Positions 28,721 through 36,297 of a DNA stretch of 64,000 nt are shown here, piece by piece; the stretch's first letter is position 1, and each line of letters opens with the position of its first letter. A program made the position numbers and the translations under genes. The stretch is from Erwinia sp. E602 (GTDB lineage: Bacteria; Pseudomonadota; Gammaproteobacteria; Enterobacterales; Enterobacteriaceae), in NCBI RefSeq assembly GCF_018141005.1, contig NZ_CP046582.1:1-64000 (forward strand), read 5' to 3'. A model generated the notes under the pieces. The model did not search any database. It was not told the DNA's origin and worked only from the letters and a program-made list of their open reading frames with translations.

Positions 28721-29560
28721 GTGAGCAATAAACAACGGCAGGACGACCACCACGCGCCGTTAGACGGTGCAGGCCAGCTGTCCGTCTGGCAGCGCAACGC
28801 GCTGGAGCAGGCGCAGCCAGACTGGCTGGCGGAAGAGGTGCCGGTAGCGCTGGTCTATAACGGCATCTCGCACGTGGTGATGATGGCCACGCCAAAGGAT
28901 CTGGCGGCCTTTGCGCTCGGATTTTCCCTGTCAGAAGGCATTATCAGCGGGCCGGAAGAGATTTTTGGCATCGATATTGTGCCGGCCTGTGGCGGTATTG
29001 AAGTGCAGATTGAGCTCTCCAGCCGACGTTTTATGGGGCTGAAGGCGCAGCGGCGTGCGATGGCGGGGCGCACCGGCTGTGGCGTCTGCGGCGTGGAGCA
29101 ACTGGCCGAGATCGGTAAACCGGTGCCTGCGCTGCCCTTTACCCAGACCTTTGATTTCAACCGGCTGGACGGCGCGCTGCACCAGCTCACCGACTTTCAG
29201 CCGATCGGCCAGCTGACCGGTTGTACCCATGCGGCCGCGTGGATAGCGCCAGACGGCCAGCTGCAGGCAGGCTGTGAGGATGTCGGTCGCCACGTGGCGC
29301 TGGATAAGCTGTTAGGCCAGCGCTGTCAGGCAGAGTGGGGAAGCTGCGGTGCTGTGCTGGTCTCCAGCCGGGCCAGCTATGAGATGGTGCAGAAAGCGGC
29401 GATGTGCGGTGTGGAGATCCTGTTCGCCGTCTCTGCTGCCACCCGGCTGGCGGTGGAGGTGGCGCAGCGCAGTAACCTGACGCTGGTCGGGTTCAGCAAG
29501 CCGGGCCGGGCCACGGTATACAGCCATCCTCAGCGCCTGCGCCAGTCAGACCCAAAGTAA
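28721..29560 (+). CDS. fdhD: Formate dehydrogenase accessory sulfurtransferase FdhD
   Basis: FdhD transfers sulfur from IscS to the molybdenum cofactor of formate dehydrogenase. 279 residues, beginning at a GTG preceded by GGCAGGTG. The essential pair is C120-G-V-C123 ([13 protein letters not shown]), and the [16 protein letters not shown] motif is intact. Divergent from fdhE with 212 bases between, the same geometry as E. coli fdhD and fdoG. Clients may be a formate dehydrogenase encoded elsewhere. Confidence 0.95.
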   Translation: MSNKQRQDDHHAPLDGAGQLSVWQRNALEQAQPDWLAEEVPVALVYNGISHVVMMATPKDLAAFALGFSLSEGIISGPEEIFGIDIVPACGGIEVQIELSSRRFMGLKAQRRAMAGRTGCGVCGVEQLAEIGKPVPALPFTQTFDFNRLDGALHQLTDFQPIGQLTGCTHAAAWIAPDGQLQAGCEDVGRHVALDKLLGQRCQAEWGSCGAVLVSSRASYEMVQKAAMCGVEILFAVSAATRLAVEVAQRSNLTLVGFSKPGRATVYSHPQRLRQSDPK

Positions 29561-29675
29561 AACAATCCCTTAGATCGTTTGGTTATACTGGGGGCAGGGA
29601 AAGCCATAACCCCTGTGCCCCGCCCGCCTGGGGTGTTAACCTTACTGATTGCGGGGCATTGATATCCCTTTTCCC

Positions 29676-29700
29676 GATCATTTATTTAACTATAATGATC
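29676..29700 (+). promoter_or_regulatory. sodA promoter region with Fur-like dyad
   Basis: TATAAT at 29691-29696 is a perfect -10 element. It is embedded in an inverted repeat GATCATT (29676-29682) / AATGATC (29694-29700) that resembles a Fur box; E. coli sodA is repressed by Fur. No clear -35 hexamer is seen, as expected for an activator-assisted promoter. Confidence 0.5.
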
Positions 29701-29761
29701 CGACTGCTTACCCGGTGCTGAAAAAACTGGCACCGCCATAACTTTAATGGAGACGATGAAC

Positions 29762-30379
29762 ATGAGTTATTCACTGCCATCCCTGCCTTACGCCTACGAC
29801 GCGCTGGAACCCCATTTCGACAAGCAGACGATGGAAATCCATCACTCTAAACACCACCAGGCCTATGTTAATAACGCTAACGCAGCGCTGGAAGGTACCG
29901 AGTTCGCTAACCTGCCGGTTGACGAGCTGATCGCTAAACTGGACCAGCTGCCGGCCGACAAGAAAGGCCCACTGCGCAACAACGCCGGTGGTCACTCTAA
30001 CCACAGCTTCTTCTGGAAAGGCCTGAAAACCGGCACCACCCTGGGTGGCGAGCTGAAAGCGGCGATCGAAAAAGATTTCGGCAGCGTTGAGGCTTTCCAG
30101 GCCGAGTTCGAAAAAGCCGCAACCACTCGCTTCGGCTCCGGCTGGGCGTGGCTGGTTAAGAAGGGCGACAAGCTGGCGGTGGTCTCTACCGCTAACCAGG
30201 ACAGCCCGCTGATGGGCGAAGCAGTTGCCGGTGCTTCCGGTACGCCAATCATCGGTCTGGACGTGTGGGAACACGCTTACTACCTGAAATACCAGAACAA
30301 ACGCCCTGACTACATCAAGGCATTCTGGAGCGTAGTAAACTGGGACCAGGCTGCAGAGCTGTTCGCTGCGGCGAAATAA
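29762..30379 (+). CDS. sodA: Manganese superoxide dismutase
   Basis: A cytosolic enzyme disproportionating superoxide. 205 residues (E. coli 206 with Met) starting [17 protein letters not shown]; metal ligands lie in [22 protein letters not shown] and [18 protein letters not shown]. The ATG at 29762 is chosen for its N-terminus and the GGAG nine bases upstream; an earlier in-frame ATG adds five residues. A strong terminator follows. Confidence 0.97.
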   Translation: MSYSLPSLPYAYDALEPHFDKQTMEIHHSKHHQAYVNNANAALEGTEFANLPVDELIAKLDQLPADKKGPLRNNAGGHSNHSFFWKGLKTGTTLGGELKAAIEKDFGSVEAFQAEFEKAATTRFGSGWAWLVKKGDKLAVVSTANQDSPLMGEAVAGASGTPIIGLDVWEHAYYLKYQNKRPDYIKAFWSVVNWDQAAELFAAAK

Positions 30380-30396
30380 TCTGTTAGTCCGCTGAT

Positions 30397-30430
30397 AACC
30401 GGCGAGGTCCATCCCTCGCCGGTTTTTTTT
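30397..30430 (+). terminator. Rho-independent terminator of sodA
   Basis: The stem CCGGCGAGG/CCTCGCCGG is followed by eight or more T residues. Confidence 0.93.
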
Positions 30431-30522
30431 CGCCCGTCTGGCGCCACGCCGTTCACGGCCCTGGTAACCCTTACTCACTTAACCTGGCCGGCTACGCTGG
30501 CGTAAACAGCATAATTACGCTG

Positions 30523-30549
30523 TGATTAAGTGATAAATTAACTTAATCA
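30523..30549. promoter_or_regulatory. 9-bp inverted repeat upstream of the sugar ABC operon
   Basis: TGATTAAGT (30523-30531) and ACTTAATCA (30541-30549) are perfect arms around nine bases. A candidate promoter follows (TTGCTT at 30558-30563, TATAGT at 30583-30588, 19-base spacer). This is a plausible activator or repressor site just upstream of -35; its protein is unknown. Confidence 0.45.
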
Positions 30550-30713
30550 TCTGCTTATTGCTTCCTCCTCAGCGCTTAGCGCTATAGTCATTGGACATCT
30601 GGATGGCTAATACCATTTCGTGTTAGCTTATGCCCTTTCGTTCGTTGCCAGCCGTGATAATCCATTAAAAAATGCGGCTCGACTGTTGATTTTTTTTGCC
30701 AGAGAAACTCGTC

Positions 30714-32219
30714 ATGACCGCGTTAAATCGCCTTGAAATGCGCCATATCTCGATCGCTTTTGGCGGTTTTATGGCGCTTAAATCGGTGGACCTCACCCTG
30801 GAAGGACATTCGATTCACGCGCTCACCGGCGCCAACGGGGCCGGAAAATCGACGCTGATGGCGGTCCTTTCCGGTGCCTGGGAGCATTACAGCGGTGAAA
30901 TCCTGCTCGATGGACAACCGGTCACTATCCGTTCCCCGCGCGATGCCAAACAGCTGGGTATTCACCTGGTGCAGCAGGAGGTGGACGTGGCGCTGGTCGC
31001 CGGCCTCAGCGTGGCGGAGAACATCATGCTGGATCGGCTGGCCGAAGGCGGCGTGCTGTATCGCTGGGGTGAACTGCGCCGCCAGGCCCGCGCCCTGCTG
31101 GCACAGCTCGACGTGCAGATCGACGTGCGCCAGAAAGTTGAGCAGTGCACGCTGGCGGAAAAGCAGCAGATCCTGCTGGCGCGTGCGCTCTCCCACCACT
31201 GCCGTTTCCTGATCCTCGATGAACCTACCGCACCGCTCGATCAGCATGAAAGCGAACGGCTGTTCAGCGTGGTGCGGCGTCTGCGTGAGAGTGGCATCGG
31301 CGTGGTGTTTATCTCCCATCGCATTCATGAACTGAAGGCTACCTGTGACCGGCTGACGGTACTGCGTGACGGGCAGCTGATTGAAAGCGGCCCGATGCAG
31401 GGGCTGAGCGGTGAACAGATCGTTGAAAAAATGCTCGGCCACCAGCTGGACGATATCTACCCGCCGCGGCGGCCGCCGTTCAGCGATGAGGTGCTGCTGC
31501 AGGTGACCGGGCTGCACGATGAGAAGTTGCTGAAAGACATTACCCTGACCCTGCGCAAAGGCGAAATCCTCGGCCTTGCCGGGCTGGCCGGCGCGGGCAA
31601 AACCGAGCTGTGCAAGGCGCTGTTCGGTGCCAGCAAGAGCCGCCTGCAGCAGGGCGAACTGCACGGCAAGCCGTGGCGGCCGACCGCGCCGCACGCGGCG
31701 GTGGCTAACCGCATGGCGCTGATCCCGGAAGAGCGGCGTAAAGAGGGGATCTTTATCGATGAGTCGGTGGTGATGAACCTCAGCGTCAGCGCGGATAACA
31801 GCTTCTCGCGCTAGAGCCTGTTTGGCCACCGCCGCGCGTGGCGCTGGGCGGAAGAGGTGATTGCCAGGCTGGGGGTGCGCACCACCGGGCCACGGCAGAC
31901 CCTGCGACGCCTCTCCGGCGGCAATCAGCAGAAGGTGGCGATTGGCAAATGGCTGCGCAATGACGCCGACGTGCTGATCTTTGATGAACCGACCAAGGGC
32001 GTCGACATCAAGGCAAAAACGGACCTGTTCGAACTGATCGACGGGCTGGCGCGCCAGGGCAAAGGCGTGATTTACGCCTCCGGCGAATTTTCCGAACTGG
32101 TTGGCCTGTGTGACCGCATCTGCGTGTTGTGGGACGGTCGCATTGTTGCCGAGATGGCGGCCAGCGACGCTAACGAAGAAACACTTTTACTTTACTCCAC
32201 CGGAGGAACCCCTGCGTGA
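30714..32219 (+). pseudogene. Sugar ABC importer ATPase (RbsA type) interrupted by an amber codon
   Basis: A double-cassette ATPase of the ribose/galactose importer class, about 501 codons. First cassette: Walker A GANGAGKST, signature-like TLAEKQQILLAR, Walker B FLILDEPTAPLD. Second cassette: GLAGAGKTE, signature RLSGGNQQKVAIGK, Walker B VLIFDEPTKGVD. Reading from the ATG at 30714 is open except for one TAG at 31812-31814, after which the same frame continues to 32219. A CAG-to-TAG transition (Gln to amber) is the simplest explanation. The stop falls before the second signature, so the truncated product should be inactive unless suppressed. The downstream permease and binding-protein genes are intact. 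It could be a sequencing error. Confidence 0.88.
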
Positions 32220-33220
32220 GCAGCAAAGAACACTCTCTTAAAGCGGCACCGTCCGTCCGCCATCAGCTCACGGATTTTCTCTATAAGTGGGGCATGCTGC
32301 TGACGGTAGTCCTGCTGATCGCCGGCTTTGGCATCGCGTCTGACAGCTTCCTTGAGCCGACCAACATTATCAATATCCTGCGCTCGATCGCCATCGTGAC
32401 GGTGATCGCCATCGGCGTCTCCGTCTCGCTGACCATCGGCGGATTTGACCTCTCTGTCGGGTCAACGGCGTCGCTGGCCAACTCGCTGGTGATTTCGCTG
32501 TTTGTCTGGTACGGCTTTGGTCCCACTCAGGCAATTGCTCTGACCCTGCTGCTGTGTACGCTGGTCGGCCTGTTTAACGCCTTTATGATCGTGGTGCTGA
32601 AAATTCCCGATATGCTGGCGACGCTGGCCAGCCTGTTCGTGGTGCAGGGCGTGGCGATGACCTACAGTTTTGGCGGTTCGATCACGGAAAACATGGTGTT
32701 GCCGAGCGGTGATATGGCCGAAGGCACTATTCCGCCGGTGTTCTCGCTGCTGGGCCAGGTGCCGGTAATTGTTATCGTTATGCTGGTCGTCACCGTGGTA
32801 GCGCAACTGCTGCTGTCGCTGACCAAACACGGGCGGCGCATGTATGCGATCGGCGGTAACCCGGAGGCGGCGCGCCTGTCCGGCATTCGCACCAACCGTT
32901 ACCGCATCCTCGCCTATGTGATCTCGGCGCTGCTGGCCGGGCTGGGCGGCATTTTGCTTGCGTCACGCATCGGCTCCTCGCAGGTAAACGCCGGTGGCGG
33001 TTATCTGATGGATGCGGTGGCGGCGGCGTGGATTGGCCTGTCGCTGGCGGGGGCGGGTAAACCGAACGCGCTGGGCACCCTGCTGGGCGCGGTGATCCTC
33101 GGGGTGCTTCAGAATGGCCTGGTGATGCTGTCGGTGCCCTATTACGCCATGGATATTATTAAAGGTCTGGTGCTGGCGGTTGCACTGGCTATCACCTACG
33201 TTCAGCGCCGACCGGCCTGA
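32216..33220 (+). CDS. Sugar ABC importer permease (RbsC type)
   Basis: A 334-residue inner-membrane permease of the BPD_transp_2 family, with eight to ten hydrophobic segments and the family motif GGFDLSVGSTASLAN near residue 65 plus GGNPEAARLSGI. The GTG start overlaps the ATPase stop codon by four bases (GTGA), so translation is probably coupled. The substrate is likely a monosaccharide or polyol but cannot be named. Confidence 0.92.
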   Translation: MSSKEHSLKAAPSVRHQLTDFLYKWGMLLTVVLLIAGFGIASDSFLEPTNIINILRSIAIVTVIAIGVSVSLTIGGFDLSVGSTASLANSLVISLFVWYGFGPTQAIALTLLLCTLVGLFNAFMIVVLKIPDMLATLASLFVVQGVAMTYSFGGSITENMVLPSGDMAEGTIPPVFSLLGQVPVIVIVMLVVTVVAQLLLSLTKHGRRMYAIGGNPEAARLSGIRTNRYRILAYVISALLAGLGGILLASRIGSSQVNAGGGYLMDAVAAAWIGLSLAGAGKPNALGTLLGAVILGVLQNGLVMLSVPYYAMDIIKGLVLAVALAITYVQRRPA

Positions 33221-33245
33221 CATTTGCAGACGGGAAAAGAGAATA

Positions 33246-34313
33246 ATGAAAAAAATTACGCTTTCACTGCTGGCGCTGAGCCTGTTAAGTTCGCTGCCCG
33301 CCCTTGCGGCTGACGTTGCCATCCCGGCCGCGATTGCCGATCATCAGGGCCCGGTGCGCGTGGCGGTGATCCGCAACCTGGGCTCGGACGATAACACCAC
33401 CCAGTTTGTGGCCGGGGCGATCCAGGAAGGGCGCAAGCTGGGCTTTAAGGTCAGCACCTTCCTCAGCAACGGCGATGACGCCCGTTTCCAGGACTTCGTG
33501 AACCAGGCGATCAGCCAGAAGTATGACGGCATCATTCTGTCGCACGGTAAAGACCCTTACGCGACCGCGCTGGTAAAACGCATTACCGACGCCGGCATCA
33601 AGGTTTCGGTCTTCGACACGCCGGTGAATCAGACTCTGCCGGGCGTCACGGTGACCGCCCAGGATGACGCCTCGCTGGCGCAGCTGTCACTCGATCAGCT
33701 GGTGAAAGACAGCAACGGCAAAGCGAATATCGTGAAGCTGTGGGTCGCCGGCTTCCCGGCGATGGAACGTCGCCAGGTGGTGTATGAGAAGGTGCTGAAG
33801 GCCAACCCGGGTATTCACCAGCTGGAATCGATTGGTGCCGTCTCTTCCGACGTGCAGGGCGATACCGCTAATAAGATTGGCGCCATTCTGGCTAAATATC
33901 CGAAAGGCAAAATTGACGCCATCTGGGGTTCATGGGACGCGTTTGCTCAGGGCGCTTACAAAGCCCTGCAGGAGAACGGCCGCACTGAAATCAAACTCTA
34001 CAGCATTGACGTTTCCAACCAGGATCTGCAGCTGATGAGCGAGAAAAACAGCCCGTGGCAGCAGACCGTGGCGGTAGACAGCAAGCTGATTGGTGCAATC
34101 AACATGCGCCTGGTAGCCAATAAAATCGGCGGCGAGCCAACGCCGGCCAGCTATCAGTTCCAGGCCGCAGCCATCTCTCAGTCGCAGCTCAAGGCCCAGC
34201 CAGGTGCCGTTAACGTCGCCACACTGAGCAAGATTATCCCAGGCTGGGGCACCTCACCTGATTTCGTCGCACCGTGGTTCGCACCTCTGGAAGCAAAATA
34301 CGGTAAAAAATAA
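33246..34313 (+). CDS. Sugar ABC importer periplasmic binding protein
   Basis: 355 residues with signal peptide MKKITLSLLALSLLSSLPALA and a Peripla_BP_4-type fold (VRVAVIRNLGSDDNTTQFVAGA, YDGIILSHGKDP, IDAIWGSWDAFAQGAYKAL). It delivers the sugar to the membrane complex. It begins 25 bases after the permease; the ATG at 33246 is supported by the signal peptide. Third and last gene of the operon, with a terminator after it. Substrate unknown. Confidence 0.92.
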   Translation: MKKITLSLLALSLLSSLPALAADVAIPAAIADHQGPVRVAVIRNLGSDDNTTQFVAGAIQEGRKLGFKVSTFLSNGDDARFQDFVNQAISQKYDGIILSHGKDPYATALVKRITDAGIKVSVFDTPVNQTLPGVTVTAQDDASLAQLSLDQLVKDSNGKANIVKLWVAGFPAMERRQVVYEKVLKANPGIHQLESIGAVSSDVQGDTANKIGAILAKYPKGKIDAIWGSWDAFAQGAYKALQENGRTEIKLYSIDVSNQDLQLMSEKNSPWQQTVAVDSKLIGAINMRLVANKIGGEPTPASYQFQAAAISQSQLKAQPGAVNVATLSKIIPGWGTSPDFVAPWFAPLEAKYGKK

Positions 34314-34335
34314 CCTCCGATTACGTCTTCCGACA

Positions 34336-34367
34336 ACGGCTTATCCTGCAGGATAGGCCGTTTTTTT
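34336..34367 (+). terminator. Rho-independent terminator after the binding-protein gene
   Basis: ACGGC-T-TATCC pairs with GGATA-G-GCCGT (one T-G wobble) around TGCA, followed by seven T residues. Confidence 0.9.
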
Positions 34368-34371
34368 ATCC

Positions 34372-34854
34372 TCAGCGATCCGTACAGATGTAAAGCGGCA
34401 TATTCAGCCCGGAAACCAGCCAGCTGTCGTGGTTAAAGCGCTGCAGGTAGAGCAGTAATGCAGGGTTTTTTACCAGCCGTTGATAAAACACGCTATCAGG
34501 AATGTTGTCAGTTTCACTGACGTTGCTATGGCTGTAATTGAGTTCCAGTGCCTGATTTTCAGGATGATAGTGGTAGGTCATCATCAGGACCCGGTTGAGC
34601 AGAAAACGCCCTTCAGGTGTGGTCATCTGACCGGAAAATTGCATTGCCAGTCGTGATTTTCCCAGCGTGACCAGGGAAACCTGGCCATCCATGGTGGTGG
34701 TGGTGGCATCCTGATTAATCGCAAAATGAACGTTCGCCCGGCAGGAGAGTGCCAGCGCAGGGCTGGCCCGCTCGGGCGTCAGTATCCACATGCAGAGCGG
34801 CACAATCAGTGCAGTACACAGCAGGGCACCGGCGATAAGCGTTTTCTTGATCAT
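34372..34854 (-). CDS. FidL-like membrane-anchored protein
   Basis: 160 residues: one N-terminal hydrophobic segment (KKTLIAGALLCTALIVPLCMWIL) then a periplasmic domain with two cysteines (in LSCRANVHFA and LYICTDR) that could form a disulfide. Its size and its place directly downstream of a ToxR-like membrane regulator match FidL-type partner proteins (as in the Salmonella marT-fidL pair), though sequence similarity is only suggested. Its ATG overlaps the regulator stop codon (ATGA), so the two products are probably made together and may interact in the membrane. Confidence 0.65.
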   Translation of the reverse strand: MIKKTLIAGALLCTALIVPLCMWILTPERASPALALSCRANVHFAINQDATTTTMDGQVSLVTLGKSRLAMQFSGQMTTPEGRFLLNRVLMMTYHYHPENQALELNYSHSNVSETDNIPDSVFYQRLVKNPALLLYLQRFNHDSWLVSGLNMPLYICTDR

Positions 34855-35657
34855 GGTTTATCGATGGTGACAGAGAGGTAGTTCACACAGTGTTCGCTCT
34901 CCAGCGTTCCGATAACGCACTGGGCGAAAAACAGACCTTTCTGTTCATTTTTTTCCTCTGGATTGAAATGATAGAATTCAAAGTAATTCGTGCTTTTTTT
35001 ATTATTACAATCGATGTTATTACGATTAATAACCTCTTTGAGGCGGTTTTTTTTCTCCTCCCGGTACGATGGATTACCTGCATTCATCTCATACATCAGG
35101 CAGAGCCCGATCGGTGGGAAAGGAGTCATCGCCACCTGCGATCTTGTCGGCAGGGTAATTACAGTAAGTAAACTAATGGATATCAGTATCAGCGCTACTG
35201 TTATGCTAATGTTAGCGACGGTATTAAGCGAAAGAGACGCCTTCTGATGTGGTTTTTCGGTTGCCTCCGATTCAGGTGAAACTGTTTTGGTATCGGCATC
35301 AACGCGGTTTTTGTTTATGTGAACGGCATCATAGCATCGGGTGATCATCGCCAGCCGAAATCCTTCTTTCGGAACGGTCGTGATGACATCATCCTCAACG
35401 CCCAGCTGCCTGAATGTTTTTCTCAAATAACTGATATGATTGCTAAGGTTATTACTGGAAGGGATAAGGCCATTTTTTTCCCAGACGTTGGTGAGCAACG
35501 ATTCGCGCGATGATGTTTTGCCGGCATTCACTATGAGTTCGGTTAATAATAGCGTGCTTGGGCGCGAAAGTTGCAGAGAGGCGTTCTCTTCCCCCATAAG
35601 CTGGAGCCAGCCGGTTGCAGAATCAAAATCTATTTTTTCATTAATCAAATATTTCAT
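34851..35657 (-). CDS. ToxR/CadC-like membrane-bound winged-helix regulator
   Basis: 268 residues: cytoplasmic OmpR-type winged helix (about 30-105, with LSNHISYLRKTFRQLG and the wing VITTVPKEGFRL), a variable linker, one membrane helix at about 147-169, and a periplasmic domain of about 95 residues with four cysteines. This is the one-component transmembrane activator design of ToxR, CadC and MarT. The gene is AT-rich compared with its surroundings, suggesting transfer. It is divergent from the FaeA-like gene across a region containing an 18-bp palindrome. The signal sensed is unknown. Confidence 0.85.
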   Translation of the reverse strand: MKYLINEKIDFDSATGWLQLMGEENASLQLSRPSTLLLTELIVNAGKTSSRESLLTNVWEKNGLIPSSNNLSNHISYLRKTFRQLGVEDDVITTVPKEGFRLAMITRCYDAVHINKNRVDADTKTVSPESEATEKPHQKASLSLNTVANISITVALILISISLLTVITLPTRSQVAMTPFPPIGLCLMYEMNAGNPSYREEKKNRLKEVINRNNIDCNNKKSTNYFEFYHFNPEEKNEQKGLFFAQCVIGTLESEHCVNYLSVTIDKP

Positions 35658-36027
35658 TTCATTTCTGATTTTTATTTTTGATTGCGTTTGTTATCAAAAG
35701 ATTCATAACGCAAGTTGGCCGGACGAACTTATCCTGTAGCTGCAGTGCGATATAACATCCTGCCTCATGCGTGATTAAAATTAATCACTATTGACGCTAT
35801 ATTAATGCGCATATAAAAATCCTTATCAGGAGGCTGGTTTTTCGATAAATCAGTCTTTAATTCCTTAAAATCGCACTATGTTAGTTTTATATTCTATTAT
35901 AAATTAATAATTGATATTAAGTTTTGATTAAGTCAGGCTGAGGTTATCATTGTCACAACAAGGGTTAGGTAAAAGTTTGGCCGATCCTTTCACAGCAGGA
36001 GCTATATATTTTATAAAGGAGTTGTCA
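35658..36027. promoter_or_regulatory. AT-rich divergent control region with 18-bp palindrome
   Basis: 370 bases between the ToxR-like and FaeA-like genes. GTGATTAA-AA-TTAATCAC at 35771-35788 is a perfect palindrome, and TGCGATATA occurs at 35746-35754, the same motif seen upstream of the LuxR-type gene. The rest is very AT-rich (35800-35940), typical of H-NS-silenced DNA. No coding sequence is evident before 36028. Confidence 0.6.
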
Positions 36028-36297
36028 ATGTTCGAACGTGCCAGTTGTCTGCATCGGGAAAAATCTGTCGCAAAGGTAATTCATGCACTTAACGAGTTTT
36101 TTGCGGAAAAAATGCCATCCGGACCGCATCCCATTTATGCCAGTACGCGTGATATCGCAGATCGCTCCGACTTAAGTATTTATAATGCCAGACATATATT
36201 GATCAAGCTTGAAAAAGAAGGAATGATTACCTCCATTAAGAATGAAAATCGTAAGAGTTTGTACTGGAATAAAACAGAGAAACTTAAGGGAATTTAA
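36028..36297 (+). CDS. Small winged-helix protein, FaeA/PapI-like
   Basis: 89 residues, with a helix-turn-helix YASTRDIADRSDLSIYNARHILIKLEKEGMI split over residues 37-67 and a basic C-terminal wing (SIKNENRKSLYWNK). It resembles the FaeA-like family to which the fimbrial phase-variation regulators PapI and FaeA belong. AAGGAG seven bases before the ATG at 36028 fixes the start; an in-frame ATG at 35950 is less likely. Convergent with the FKBP-like gene, which ends at the next base. Confidence 0.7.
   Translation: MFERASCLHREKSVAKVIHALNEFFAEKMPSGPHPIYASTRDIADRSDLSIYNARHILIKLEKEGMITSIKNENRKSLYWNKTEKLKGI

Noticed and set aside
30595..30612. GGACATCTGGATGGCT resembling two tandem MetJ boxes before the sugar ABC operon
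   Set aside because: Only 6 and 5 of 8 bases match AGACGTCT, and the gene content is a sugar importer, so a methionine link is not supported.
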